Below, piece by piece: positions 6,861-15,464 of a stretch of DNA of 64,000 nt. The number at the start of each line of letters is the position of its first letter. Position 1 is the stretch's first letter. The notes under the pieces are model-generated. The model saw only the letters and a program-made list of their open reading frames with translations. It had not been told where the DNA came from and did no database searches. Source of the DNA: an uncultured Arthrobacter sp. (GTDB taxonomy: Bacteria > Actinomycetota > Actinomycetes > Actinomycetales > Micrococcaceae). The translations under genes and the position numbers were made by a program. The DNA is taken from assembly GCF_947495145.1 (NCBI RefSeq), contig NZ_CANLXP010000017.1, forward strand, positions 1 through 64,000, in the 5' to 3' direction.

Positions 6861-7417
6861 TCAGCGCTGTGCTCTTCTGGTTCCTGGCCGTTGTCGCGAC
6901 CGCCGCAGGGATTGCTGTGTTTCGGGTTGATTCGATGGCCAGGGCCACTTATGCGCTGGCGGTTTCCTTCGTGGCCGTCGGTGTCATGCTTTTGCTGTTC
7001 AACCTCGAATACATCGGTGTGATCACTATCTTGATGATGGTGATGGAAATGGCGATCATGGGCATTTTCATGATCATGTTCATGGGGATGAACCCGGCGC
7101 TGATGCCGATGAGCATGGTGCACAACAAACGGGGTTCCGCCATTCTGGCCAGCGGGGTATTCGTGGGATTCGCTACCGCGGTCCTGCTGGTGCCGTGGCC
7201 TGAGCGCAGGGGCACCCCGGCGGTTGATCTCACCCAGTCACTGGGTGAAACCATCATGGGTTCCAAGATGCTGGTCATGCTCACTGTGAGCCCCGTACTG
7301 TTCGCCACTCTCGTAGCGGCGATCGTCCTTGCTAATCCCCGGGGCCGGTACGACCGCTTCGGCGATGACTTGCGTCGCAGACCGCCGACCGGGCCAGGGG
7401 AAGGCGGTCCGCGATGA
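6857..7417 (+). CDS. nuoJ: NuoJ-like subunit
   Basis: 186 aa with five membrane helices. The family core is clear (YALAVSFVAVGVMLLLFNLE, YIGVITILMMVMEM), with an unusually Met-rich middle (EMAIMGIFMIMFMGMNP). The GTG start overlaps the nuoH stop by 4 bp, and nuoK starts 4 bp inside its own end. NuoJ contributes helices to the axis that couples quinone chemistry to antiporter subunits. Confidence 0.88.
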   Translation: MISAVLFWFLAVVATAAGIAVFRVDSMARATYALAVSFVAVGVMLLLFNLEYIGVITILMMVMEMAIMGIFMIMFMGMNPALMPMSMVHNKRGSAILASGVFVGFATAVLLVPWPERRGTPAVDLTQSLGETIMGSKMLVMLTVSPVLFATLVAAIVLANPRGRYDRFGDDLRRRPPTGPGEGGPR

Positions 7418-7716
7418 CGTTGGAGGCTGTGTTGATTGCCTCGGCCGCGTTATTCTGCGTCGGCCTTTATGGGGCGCTGTCACAGCAGGTCGTGGTCATG
7501 GTGATGATGGGCCTGGAGTTGATGCTCAACGGCGTCATCCTTGCGGCAGCCGGGCTGTGGTGGTTCCTCGCTCCTGCCCCTGATGGTCAGGTGCTCCTGC
7601 TCGTGGTGATCACGGCGATGACGGTGGAAATGGCGATGGGATTCGCTGTAGCCACACTTCTGCACCGCTCACGGGAATCCGATATGACCGACATGGCCAC
7701 GGACCTATCAGGATGA
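7414..7716 (+). CDS. nuoK: NuoK-like subunit
   Basis: 100 aa, three membrane helices, normal NuoK length. Both membrane glutamates that matter for proton transfer in the family are present: in GLELMLNGV and in ITAMTVEMAMGF. Overlaps nuoJ and nuoL by 4 bp each. Retention of both acids, while the redox part of the complex is missing, argues that ion movement is still selected for. Confidence 0.9.
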   Translation: MTLEAVLIASAALFCVGLYGALSQQVVVMVMMGLELMLNGVILAAAGLWWFLAPAPDGQVLLLVVITAMTVEMAMGFAVATLLHRSRESDMTDMATDLSG

Positions 7717-9647
7717 GCGGAATCGTCCTGTGGTTCCTGATCGGCCTGCCAGCCTTTAGCGGCACTGTGTTGTGTATGGGTGGACGGCGGCTGGACAGGG
7801 CGGCCATACCTGTCTCACTGGGAGTCTCAACCGTTGTGGCGGCGCTGGCCATCGGTGCGGCTTTCAGTAGGCCGACGGCGACGATGCCTTTCGTTCAGGG
7901 TGCGGCTTTCGGGCTCACCGTCGATGCGCTCTCCGCTGTGGTGTTACCGGCCGTGGCATCGGTGGCGCTGGTGGTGCTCGTCTTCGCATCCGCGGAAGGA
8001 GCTGCGAGGGAAATTTCTCCACCGGCCCGATTTCATGGTTTCATGCTGCTGTTCACCGCAGCCGTGCTCATAACTGTTACCGCCACCACCCTGGTGACGC
8101 TGCTGTTCGCCTGGGAACTTATGGGTGCCATGTCCTACGCCCTCATCGGATTCCGCTGGTCCGAGCAGCAACGGGTCAGCGGCGGACTGACGGCGTTCCT
8201 GGTCACGCGCAGCGCCGACCTCGGCCTGTATGCGGCGGCGGGCGCCGCCCTGGCAGCCGGTACGGGCATGGAACTGACGGCTCTTCCCGATGCACCGCCC
8301 GGGTGGCGGGACCTCATTGCCGCAGGAATCCTGATCGCCGCTTTAGGTAAGGCGGCACAGCTGCCGTTCAGTTTCTGGCTCTCACGTGCCATGGAGGGCC
8401 CCAGCCCGGTCAGCGCACTGTTGCATTCGGCGGCGATGGTGGCTATGGGCGGGTATTTGCTGCTGCGCACCGAACAGCTACTGGAGGTAACCGGCGGGGC
8501 TGCCCACGCGGCGGCCTGGACCGGCGCACTGACTGCCCTGGTGCTGGGCGCTGTCGCCCTCGCCCAGCGGGACCTCAAACAGCTCCTGGCCGCCTCAACC
8601 GCCGCCCAACTCGGATTCGTTGTGCTCGCTGCCGGGGTCGGTGCGATCGCAGGCGGAACCGCGCACCTGGTGGCGCATGCGGCGACGAAAGCGGCGTTGT
8701 TCCTTGCTGCCGGGGCGTGGCTTACCGCATTGGGGACCAAGCAACTGGGTGCGCTTCGTGGGGCTGGACGGCGGTGGCCTCTGGTCGGCGTGACCTTCGC
8801 GGTGGCCGCCTTGAGCCTGGCCGGAGTGGCCCCGCTGTCGCTGTGGGCGACCAAAGACGCGGTCCTCGTGGTTGCTTTGGAAGAGTCGCTCGCCCTGTAT
8901 GGAGTCGGGCTTGCCGCCGCGCTAGTTTCGGCTGCGTACGCAGGAAAGATACTGATCATGGTGTGGCGGCCTATGGCAGCAGGCGCCGAGGACCAGTACG
9001 ACACCGAGGAGCACGGAACCCGGCACATAGGAAGGTGGGAGAAGGCACCGCTGGTCGTCCTGGCAATGGCAGCGGCGGTCCTCGGAGCACTGGCCCTGCC
9101 ACCGGTGGGTGATCTATTACGCAGTGCTCTGAACCGGGAACCGGTGCCGGAATCGGGATGGATAGAACTGGCGGTGTCCACGGTCCTGGCCGCGGTCGTC
9201 ATTGTTCTCGTGGCCCGGTTCAGGACTCCCGAGCCCCGCTGGGCGTCGGACTGGCTCGGACTCGAACGTGCCGCCCACCTCCTGATGGTGCGTCCCGTCG
9301 TCGGGTTGGCCGGCCTCCTGGCACGATTCGATGACCATATCCTCGACCGGGGAGTGTGGGCTTCAGCCAAGCTCACTCAAGCGGCCGCGAAGCGTACTGC
9401 CCGCGTCGACGACGCGGTTCTCGACACCGCGGTGGATCGTATTTCCACCGCGGGTTTGCGTGCTGCGGACGTTAGCGCCCGTGCTGACGCTGGAGGGGTT
9501 GATGCCGCAGTGGAGGCCACGGCGAGGGCGGCGCGGCGCTTCGGTTCTCTCGCCCGTCGTCCGCAAACAGGGCAGCTCCACCACTACTACGCCCAGGCTG
9601 TGGTGGTACTTACCGCGGCCGTTGTCCTATTACTTCTCGTGAGGTGA
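7713..9647 (+). CDS. nuoL: NuoL-like antiporter subunit
   Basis: 644 aa, the largest antiporter-type subunit, with about 14 membrane helices plus the C-terminal lateral extension. Key channel positions are kept: the Glu of helix 5 (FAWELMGAMSYALIG) and the Lys of helix 7 (ALGKAAQLPFSFWLSRAMEG, PSPVSALLHSAAMV). The C-terminus, residues about 500-625, carries an amphipathic helix with many Ala and Arg and a final membrane anchor. 4-bp overlaps on both sides. Pumps protons in complex I by analogy with Mrp antiporters. Confidence 0.9.
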   Translation: MSGIVLWFLIGLPAFSGTVLCMGGRRLDRAAIPVSLGVSTVVAALAIGAAFSRPTATMPFVQGAAFGLTVDALSAVVLPAVASVALVVLVFASAEGAAREISPPARFHGFMLLFTAAVLITVTATTLVTLLFAWELMGAMSYALIGFRWSEQQRVSGGLTAFLVTRSADLGLYAAAGAALAAGTGMELTALPDAPPGWRDLIAAGILIAALGKAAQLPFSFWLSRAMEGPSPVSALLHSAAMVAMGGYLLLRTEQLLEVTGGAAHAAAWTGALTALVLGAVALAQRDLKQLLAASTAAQLGFVVLAAGVGAIAGGTAHLVAHAATKAALFLAAGAWLTALGTKQLGALRGAGRRWPLVGVTFAVAALSLAGVAPLSLWATKDAVLVVALEESLALYGVGLAAALVSAAYAGKILIMVWRPMAAGAEDQYDTEEHGTRHIGRWEKAPLVVLAMAAAVLGALALPPVGDLLRSALNREPVPESGWIELAVSTVLAAVVIVLVARFRTPEPRWASDWLGLERAAHLLMVRPVVGLAGLLARFDDHILDRGVWASAKLTQAAAKRTARVDDAVLDTAVDRISTAGLRAADVSARADAGGVDAAVEATARAARRFGSLARRPQTGQLHHYYAQAVVVLTAAVVLLLLVR

Positions 9648-11134
9648 CCGTGCTCAGTCTCGTTGTTTTCCTGCCCCTCTTCGCAGCCGTCGTGCTGGCA
9701 GCATTCCCGAAGATTCCCGACAGGACCGCACGGTGGGCGTGGGTGCTGATTACTGCTATCGACGCTGCCCTGGTCGGGGTGATGTGGCTTGGGTACCGGA
9801 CACCAGCGGCCGGGCAGCTGGGATACGAGGAGCAAGTCAAGTGGATACCGAACGTGGGTAGTAGCTACCACGTGGGCGTGGACGGGCTATCCCTGCCTCT
9901 CCTGGCACTGACAGTCGTCGTCTTCCTTGCCTGCGCGGTGTATGCGTTGAAAGAAGATCAACGCCCCCGGATCCAGGCAGCCCTGTTCCTGTTCCTGCAA
10001 ACCTCCTGCCTGGGCTTGTTCGCCGCCCAGGACCTTATCCTGTTCTTCCTGTTCTTCGACTTGTCCATCGTGGGCATGTACTTCGTCATCGCCGGATGGG
10101 GACACGGAAACGCCGCACGGTCAGCGCTGAAGTTCTTCCTCTACACCTTCCTCGGGTCGTTGGCGCTGCTGCTCGGATTTATCGGCCTCTATCTTTACGC
10201 CGAGCCTCATACCTTCGACATGGTCGAACTTGCTGCCAGCGCGCCTCTTGATGGCAACCCGATGGCCGGCGGATGGGTGCTTGGAGCGATTCTGCTCGGT
10301 CTGGCCATCAAAACCCCAACGTTCCCCTTCCATACGTGGTTGCCGCCAGCCCACACCGACGCCCCGGCAATCGGGTCTGCTGTGCTCGCCGGGATCCTGC
10401 TGAAGATGGGAACCTACGGTTTCGTGCGCATTGCCATGCCGATGCTCCCCGAAGCGTGGCGGGCCTGGTCCTGGCTCATCATCGCAATAGGAATAATTTC
10501 GGTGCTGTACGGAGCGTTAGTGGCCCTCGCCCAAACCGATCTGAAACGGATGATCGCCTACACTTCGGTGAACCACATGGGATACGTCGTCCTAGCAGTC
10601 GGCGCAGTCGGCGTCGCCGGCAGCGGCCCCGCCCGCGAAGTCGCTGTCACAGGAGCCCTCACGCAGATGGTCAGCCACGGGTTGATTACTGCAGCGCTCT
10701 TCTTGCTCGCCGGTGTGCTGCACGAGCGCGCCGGCACATACGACATGGGCTCCTACGGAGGCTTGGCCGGGCAGGCACCGAAGTTCGCCGCCCTTTTCGC
10801 CGTGGGCGCGTTCGCCTCGCTGGGCCTACCTGGATTCAGCGGCTTCATCGCCGAATTCCAAATCTTCGCTGGCAGCATTGGAACCGTCCCTCTCACTGCG
10901 CTGGCCCTGCCTGGAATTCTCATCACCGCTGCCCTGTTCTTGCTCGCCCTCCAGCGCCTGCTCACCGGAAGCGCAGGAAAGAAAACGCATGCAGTCACCG
11001 ACCTCACGACCCGTGAACTGTTCTCTGTCGGCCCGTTATTGCTGCTGGCCCTCCTGATAGGGGTGTTCCCGCGTCCGCTGCTGGATCTCATCGAACCCGC
11101 AGCCAGCACCGTCGTCGTTCTTCTCGGGCGGTAA
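9644..11134 (+). CDS. nuoM: NuoM-like antiporter subunit
   Basis: 496 aa, 14 membrane helices expected. The family blocks are strong (AIKTPTFPFHTWLPPAHTDA, GILLKMGTYGFVR, AQTDLKRMIAYTSVNHMG), including the channel lysines. The helix-5 glutamate, which reads FFE in canonical NuoM, is Asp139 here (FLFFDLSIVGMYF), a conservative but rare change at a functionally important position. GTG start overlapping nuoL by 4 bp. Confidence 0.9.
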   Translation: MTVLSLVVFLPLFAAVVLAAFPKIPDRTARWAWVLITAIDAALVGVMWLGYRTPAAGQLGYEEQVKWIPNVGSSYHVGVDGLSLPLLALTVVVFLACAVYALKEDQRPRIQAALFLFLQTSCLGLFAAQDLILFFLFFDLSIVGMYFVIAGWGHGNAARSALKFFLYTFLGSLALLLGFIGLYLYAEPHTFDMVELAASAPLDGNPMAGGWVLGAILLGLAIKTPTFPFHTWLPPAHTDAPAIGSAVLAGILLKMGTYGFVRIAMPMLPEAWRAWSWLIIAIGIISVLYGALVALAQTDLKRMIAYTSVNHMGYVVLAVGAVGVAGSGPAREVAVTGALTQMVSHGLITAALFLLAGVLHERAGTYDMGSYGGLAGQAPKFAALFAVGAFASLGLPGFSGFIAEFQIFAGSIGTVPLTALALPGILITAALFLLALQRLLTGSAGKKTHAVTDLTTRELFSVGPLLLLALLIGVFPRPLLDLIEPAASTVVVLLGR

Positions 11135-11137
11135 TCC

Positions 11138-12571
11138 ATGGAGATGGATAACGGGGCGGGCATGGAATTCCTGGCCGTCGCCCCGGAGATGATCGTGCTC
11201 GTCGGCGCAATCGCGGCCATCTTGAGTGGCTCGTTCCTGCGCCGCGACCGACAGTGGATCAGTCGTGTCATCGCGATCGCCGCCCTCCTATCCAGCGCTG
11301 CACTAGCAGGGTTAGCCTTCGCCCAGCCTGTGCGGACAGTGTTCGAGGGTAGCTTCGCCGTTGACGTTGGAACCAATGCGGCGCGCCTGATCATCTGCCT
11401 TGCCACGGTACTGGTCATCGTCCTTGGCGTGGAGGAACTCACCGCTGGACCGCAAGAGAGTGAAACCTATGCCCTGATGCTGCTATCAGCCCTGGGTGCC
11501 ATGGTGATGTCGGGCACCAGCGACTTACTGATCCTGGCTGTCGGATTCCTTCTGGCCAGTATCCCGCTGTACGCCCTGATCGGCATGAACAGGTCCGCCA
11601 CTGGGGCCGAAGCAGCAATGAAAACCTATCTGTTAGGAGCCTTTTCCGGCATTGCGTTGCTGCTCGGGGTAACCCTCCTCTACGCACTGGCAGGTGGAAC
11701 AGCATACGCAACGCTTCAAGCCGAGCTGGCTGACATGCCTGCCGGCGTGATCGCGCTGGGTTTGGTGGGCGTCCTGACCGGTCTGGTATTCAAGGCAGGG
11801 GCTGTTCCAGCCCATTTCTGGGTTCCTGACGCTGCTCAAGGATCGACCGTGAGCGCCGCTGCGTTCCTCACGACCGTGCCCAAGATCGGTGCACTCGTGG
11901 CGATCTACCGGCTCCTGCTGGTAATCCCACCATCGGTGAACTGGCCGCTCCTGATTGGGCTGCTGGCGGCAGCGAGCATGACGCTCGGAAACTTCGCTGC
12001 GTTCACCCAATCGGACGCGCGGCGCCTGCTGGGATGGTCAACCGTCAGCCAGGCAGGCTACCTGCTGCTGCCCGTCGCCGTCGCAGGACTGGCTGACCTC
12101 GCGCTGCCGTCACTGCTCCTATATCTGGCAGGCTACGCGGTCACAAACCTGGGTGCATTCGCCGTCATTGCGGCAACAGGGCGGACCCCTCTTGAGAAGT
12201 ACAGGGGGCTGGCCCGAGAAAATCCCTGGCTATCAGTCGCCCTGGTCGTGAGCCTCTTGAGCTTGGTCGGCACTCCCCCGACGGCGGTCTTCTTTGGGAA
12301 ACTCACGACATTCACGGCCGCCTGGGATGGAGGTCTGGCCTGGCTGGTTGCCATAGCCGCGATCAACACGGTTGCGAGTCTGTTCTACTACCTGCGGTGG
12401 ATCGTGCCTGCGTTCCAGCGCACATCTGCACCAGCGGCAGGGCAAGCGATCAGCCCTCAGCCACGCCGCTGGGCTACTCAATCAGCATATGCAGCGGCGG
12501 TAGTCGTCATCGTCATGGGAACTCTCTCCGGGCTGTTGCTACCCCTTTTCGAGGGACCCCTCATCCGATGA
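11138..12571 (+). CDS. nuoN: NuoN-like antiporter subunit
   Basis: 477 aa. Family blocks are present (VFKAGAVPAHFWVPDAAQG, TVPKIGALVAIYRL, TQSDARRLLGWSTVSQAGYL), so the channel lysines are kept. The helix-5 glutamate of NuoN (GxELxSLP in the family) is replaced: the segment reads VGFLLASIPLYAL, with Leu138 at that position. One of the three proton channels may therefore be altered or silent. Last gene of the operon, 3 bp after nuoM; its stop is 13 bp from the convergent ccdA stop with no obvious terminator between. Confidence 0.88.
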   Translation: MEMDNGAGMEFLAVAPEMIVLVGAIAAILSGSFLRRDRQWISRVIAIAALLSSAALAGLAFAQPVRTVFEGSFAVDVGTNAARLIICLATVLVIVLGVEELTAGPQESETYALMLLSALGAMVMSGTSDLLILAVGFLLASIPLYALIGMNRSATGAEAAMKTYLLGAFSGIALLLGVTLLYALAGGTAYATLQAELADMPAGVIALGLVGVLTGLVFKAGAVPAHFWVPDAAQGSTVSAAAFLTTVPKIGALVAIYRLLLVIPPSVNWPLLIGLLAAASMTLGNFAAFTQSDARRLLGWSTVSQAGYLLLPVAVAGLADLALPSLLLYLAGYAVTNLGAFAVIAATGRTPLEKYRGLARENPWLSVALVVSLLSLVGTPPTAVFFGKLTTFTAAWDGGLAWLVAIAAINTVASLFYYLRWIVPAFQRTSAPAAGQAISPQPRRWATQSAYAAAVVVIVMGTLSGLLLPLFEGPLIR

Positions 12572-12584
12572 ACTTATGTGATTG

Positions 12585-13334
12585 TCAGACGGGTGTAAGG
12601 AAGGTCCCGGAAAGATTCTGTAGCTGATAAATCCACACCGTCCAGATCCCCGAAACCATGAGAACACCTACAGCGACTAACAGTGAGCCGCCCACAATAT
12701 TGAAGACGCGAATGTGTCGGCGAACGAAGTGTAGGGTCCTGGAAACCCAGCCGTACCCGAGGGCAACCAAAACAAATGGGATCCCGAGTCCGAGACAGTA
12801 GACAAACCCGAGCAGCGCCCCGCGCCAGGCGGTTCCGGTAGTGGTACTCAGGGCCAGCACTGCGCTGAGGGTCGGACCCATACAGGGTGTCCAACCCAAG
12901 CCGAAGACGATGCCAAGTAGCGGAGCACCGGCGATACCACCCCGGGGTTTCCAAGAGAGCTTCAGGGTTCGTTGTAGGAGGGATATCCGACCCACCAAGA
13001 CCAAACCCATCGCGATCACGAACACGCCGAGGAGGCGGATCAGCAGATCCTGCCACCGGAGCATCCAGCCGCCGATGAGACCGAACGCTGCACCGTAAAA
13101 AGTGAAGACCAGCGCGAAACCCAGAATGAATAGACCGACACCGGTGAGCACTTTGCGGCGGTTGGCGGCCGCAGTAGGGTCAGTCAAGCCGGAGACATAT
13201 CCGAGGTACCCAGGCACCAGTGGGAGGATACACGGAGAGATGAAGGAGACTATCCCCGCAACCAACGCCAAGGGAATAGCCACTAAGAGAGCGCCGGACT
13301 GCACCGACTCTGCGAAGAACTCCCCGATGGTCAT
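12585..13334 (-). CDS. ccdA: CcdA-family thiol/disulfide membrane transporter
   Basis: 249 aa, six membrane helices. CcdA/DsbD-type proteins pass reducing equivalents from cytoplasmic thioredoxin to extracytoplasmic thiol proteins. The two conserved cysteines sit in [17 protein letters not shown] and in [16 protein letters not shown], so it looks functional. It follows the Asp-box lipoprotein by 72 bp on the same strand and probably shares its promoter, which carries a TACTA-N7-TAGTA operator at 14339. That would place membrane thiol reduction in the BlaI-type regulon. A decayed DsbD-type copy remains at 2027. Confidence 0.9.
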   Translation of the reverse strand: MTIGEFFAESVQSGALLVAIPLALVAGIVSFISPCILPLVPGYLGYVSGLTDPTAAANRRKVLTGVGLFILGFALVFTFYGAAFGLIGGWMLRWQDLLIRLLGVFVIAMGLVLVGRISLLQRTLKLSWKPRGGIAGAPLLGIVFGLGWTPCMGPTLSAVLALSTTTGTAWRGALLGFVYCLGLGIPFVLVALGYGWVSRTLHFVRRHIRVFNIVGGSLLVAVGVLMVSGIWTVWIYQLQNLSGTFLTPV

Positions 13335-13406
13335 GCGAAGTGAGGGTAGTTTGTGAAATGCGGCCTGCGGGAGGCTAGACGTCGGCGCCGAAGGTCATAC
13401 AAAGGA

Positions 13407-14267
13407 CTATTGGCCTGCACGCACGGTCGTGGTGAAGGAAGCGCCACCGTCCTCGGAGTATTCAATGCCCTTCTCCGTCGAAACCCAAACGCGAAGACCG
13501 TTCTCACCTTCAGTGGTGGCGGCGAGAGCCGCAGGTGCCGCTGTTGTCCCGCCGGCTTCTTCCCAGGTTTGTCCAGCATCCTGACTGGTGTAAATGACAC
13601 CATCTGGACTGACACCGGCAACAGTGGCCTCATCCGCGAAAGTAGTCAGCAGCAGCACCGGAGAGTCGGCGGACAACTCCCACGTCAGCCCGCCGTCGGT
13701 GGATCGTTGGACGCCCTCCTCTGTGGTCGCCAGAACAGCAGGGGAATCAACGTAAGCCGAAAGGTTCGCGGGTTGGAAGGGTGCCTCGACTTCAGTCCAT
13801 TCTTCCCCGTCGCCCGTCAAGCGTAGTGTCCCATCGAAGCCGAAGATTCCTTCGCTCGAAACAGTCATGGTGTGGAAGTCTGACTCACCCTGACGAGACA
13901 GCTCCTGCCATGTTTCCCCCCCGTCGGTGGACTTAACCAGCCCGAGCGGATTCGGCAGCTCGCTTCCTGGTCCCGGGTGCCCGGAAGCGTAATAGAGGTC
14001 TGCACTAGCTTCGGCGAATCCCATCAAATCAAGAGTTGGACTTACCTTTTCAATCGACTCATCGGTGACATCAAAAAGGCCCTCGTGTGTAGCCAGGAGC
14101 AACTGTTGGCTACTCTCCACGAAACTCAAACCGTGAACATGCCCGAAAGGGTTGCCAGCGCTAGTCTCGATGCCGACGGTTTCTTCCCCTGCTTGTTGCC
14201 CGCAAGCCGTAACAGCCAGAACCGTAACCGCCAGCCAGCCGACGGTTATCTTCTTTTTAATGTGCAC
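13407..14267 (-). CDS. Lipoprotein with Asp-box (BNR) repeats, F510_1955-like
   Basis: 286 aa. A lipobox VTAC with the acylated Cys22 follows a basic start and hydrophobic core, so it is an exported lipoprotein. The mature part is a beta-propeller of the sortilin/sialidase type with Asp-box motifs (STDGGETW, STDGGLTW, SQDAGQTW, SEDGGASF) and an N-terminal GHVHGLSF. Databases call similar actinobacterial proteins F510_1955-family glycosylhydrolases, but I see no catalytic triad evidence and would not claim enzyme activity. Probably the first gene of a two-gene unit with ccdA. The operator at 14339 lies 72 bp upstream of its start. Confidence 0.75.
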   Translation of the reverse strand: MHIKKKITVGWLAVTVLAVTACGQQAGEETVGIETSAGNPFGHVHGLSFVESSQQLLLATHEGLFDVTDESIEKVSPTLDLMGFAEASADLYYASGHPGPGSELPNPLGLVKSTDGGETWQELSRQGESDFHTMTVSSEGIFGFDGTLRLTGDGEEWTEVEAPFQPANLSAYVDSPAVLATTEEGVQRSTDGGLTWELSADSPVLLLTTFADEATVAGVSPDGVIYTSQDAGQTWEEAGGTTAAPAALAATTEGENGLRVWVSTEKGIEYSEDGGASFTTTVRAGQ

Positions 14268-14628
14268 GGTGGACCCTTCGGATTGAACGGTGACGCCCTC
14301 AGTTTCCCAAGGACTTACGGATCAACGCCCGCTGTTTATACTAAGAAGAGTAGTATTCCATCTGGGTCTGATCCAAATGCCACCGTCACATCCCAGCGCA
14401 ACCAGCGCAAGGGGATGGCGCCTGTGACGGCGACGACGTGAGTGAGATTGAATATGGGATATCAGCCGGTGTGCAGGTAATCCAGTACTCCCGTGCACGA
14501 GGTTCAAGCGGGCGGATGCGCCAGCCGGAGGAACTGTCCTCTGGACAAGAGGAACACCTGAATTACCCACTGGAGTTTATGTCCGTGACATGACGTGGCG
14601 TCTACTGCTCAGGGTGCGCGCTGTCCCG
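14268..14628. other. Intergenic region with operator 5
   Basis: 361 bp. Apart from the operator I see no supported gene. The short open frames here have no family features. The sequence from 14370 to 14600 may be remnant DNA but I cannot identify its source. Confidence 0.4.
14339..14355. promoter_or_regulatory. BlaI-type operator 5 (TACTA-N7-TAGTA)
   Basis: Perfect 5+7+5 dyad with spacer AGAAGAG, upstream of the lipoprotein-ccdA unit and about 12 kb from the repressor gene. It shows that the regulon spans the whole nuo-like operon region rather than only the repressor locus. Confidence 0.72.
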
Positions 14629-15147
14629 CTACCGTCGCTGTCTCGCGGCTCTGAACATGGTGACGCTGATCCCTGTGAGCCCGCGCGGTTTGTAGATTGA
14701 AAGCCCTAAAGCGACGAGGAGAACAATCAGAGCAGCTGCGGAATGTAGGACCGGAGAGAAGCTTGGAAGGAGATCCGGGACCGTTCCGTCTGATGTTGAT
14801 CGTGCCGCGGCGCCGGCGAGGACGGAGAGAGTCTCCATGTACAGCAGGAGGATTGCCGTGGCCACGACGGTGATGAGCAGTTTGATGAGCACCCAGTAGT
14901 GCCTGATGAGGCCCCACGATGTTCCCAGTGCCTGGATGATCCCGGTGAGCAGTGTCAGAGCGCTCAAGGGGACCAGTGCGCCCCAGCCAATGATTTCCAT
15001 GGTCGTGTAGGCGGCGCGCATGGCCCATGCGTCCGCGGTGGTGTACCCGGTGATGGCCAGGGCAAGGAATACCACCACGGCACCCAGCCACCCGACGGAG
15101 GAAGCGACGTGGGCCACCAGCGCAGCCTTGCGCAGCCGCGGCGGCAT
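14629..15147 (-). CDS. Four-helix membrane protein (DUF2269-like)
   Basis: 172 aa with four membrane helices: residues 10-30 (VAHVASSVGWLGAVVVFLA), 42-65, 78-100 and 130-152. The early HxxxSxxWxG pattern resembles DUF2269-type membrane proteins of unknown function. I chose the ATG at 15147 because it begins just before helix 1 and 2 bp after the upstream gene; the longer frame is read from inside that gene. Probable two-gene operon with 15150, facing a TetR gene across a shared operator. Confidence 0.65.
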   Translation of the reverse strand: MPPRLRKAALVAHVASSVGWLGAVVVFLALAITGYTTADAWAMRAAYTTMEIIGWGALVPLSALTLLTGIIQALGTSWGLIRHYWVLIKLLITVVATAILLLYMETLSVLAGAAARSTSDGTVPDLLPSFSPVLHSAAALIVLLVALGLSIYKPRGLTGISVTMFRAARQRR

Positions 15148-15149
15148 GA

Positions 15150-15377
15150 TCACGACGGGATGTTCTCGGCGTACAGGGCGATGGCGTGCTGTGGATCCCC
15201 GGAGATCGCAGAGTGCATGCCGGGGCCGTGTTCTCCGCCGAGGAGCATCACGACCACGAGAACCACTACCACCGCGAGGGCGATGAGGGTGAAGATTGCC
15301 ACCCATCGGGGCACCCCTGGGCGATTCTGCATGGGCGGGGTGTGGCTTTCCTGCTCGCGATCCGCATGAGTATCCAT
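15150..15377 (-). CDS. Small single-pass membrane protein
   Basis: 75 aa: a hydrophilic N-terminus (MDTHADREQESHTPP), one strong membrane helix (residues about 26-48) and a short His-containing exported tail (GEHGPGMHSAISGDPQHA). First gene of a two-gene unit with the following membrane protein. The promoter lies in the 87-bp gap shared with a divergent TetR gene, where a dyad at 15409 suggests common control. Function unknown. Confidence 0.6.
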   Translation of the reverse strand: MDTHADREQESHTPPMQNRPGVPRWVAIFTLIALAVVVVLVVVMLLGGEHGPGMHSAISGDPQHAIALYAENIPS

Positions 15378-15408
15378 GGTTGGAACCCCTTCCTGCAACA
15401 ACGCGTAT

Positions 15409-15425
15409 CTATACGGAGTGTATAG
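15409..15425. promoter_or_regulatory. TetR operator CTATAC-N5-GTATAG
   Basis: Perfect 6+5+6 dyad between the divergent TetR gene (start 15465) and the small membrane protein (start 15377). Position and symmetry fit an operator that controls both directions. Confidence 0.7.
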
Positions 15426-15464
15426 CAAAGTCTGTCGGGTCGCGGCGGGCAGTACATTGGTGGT

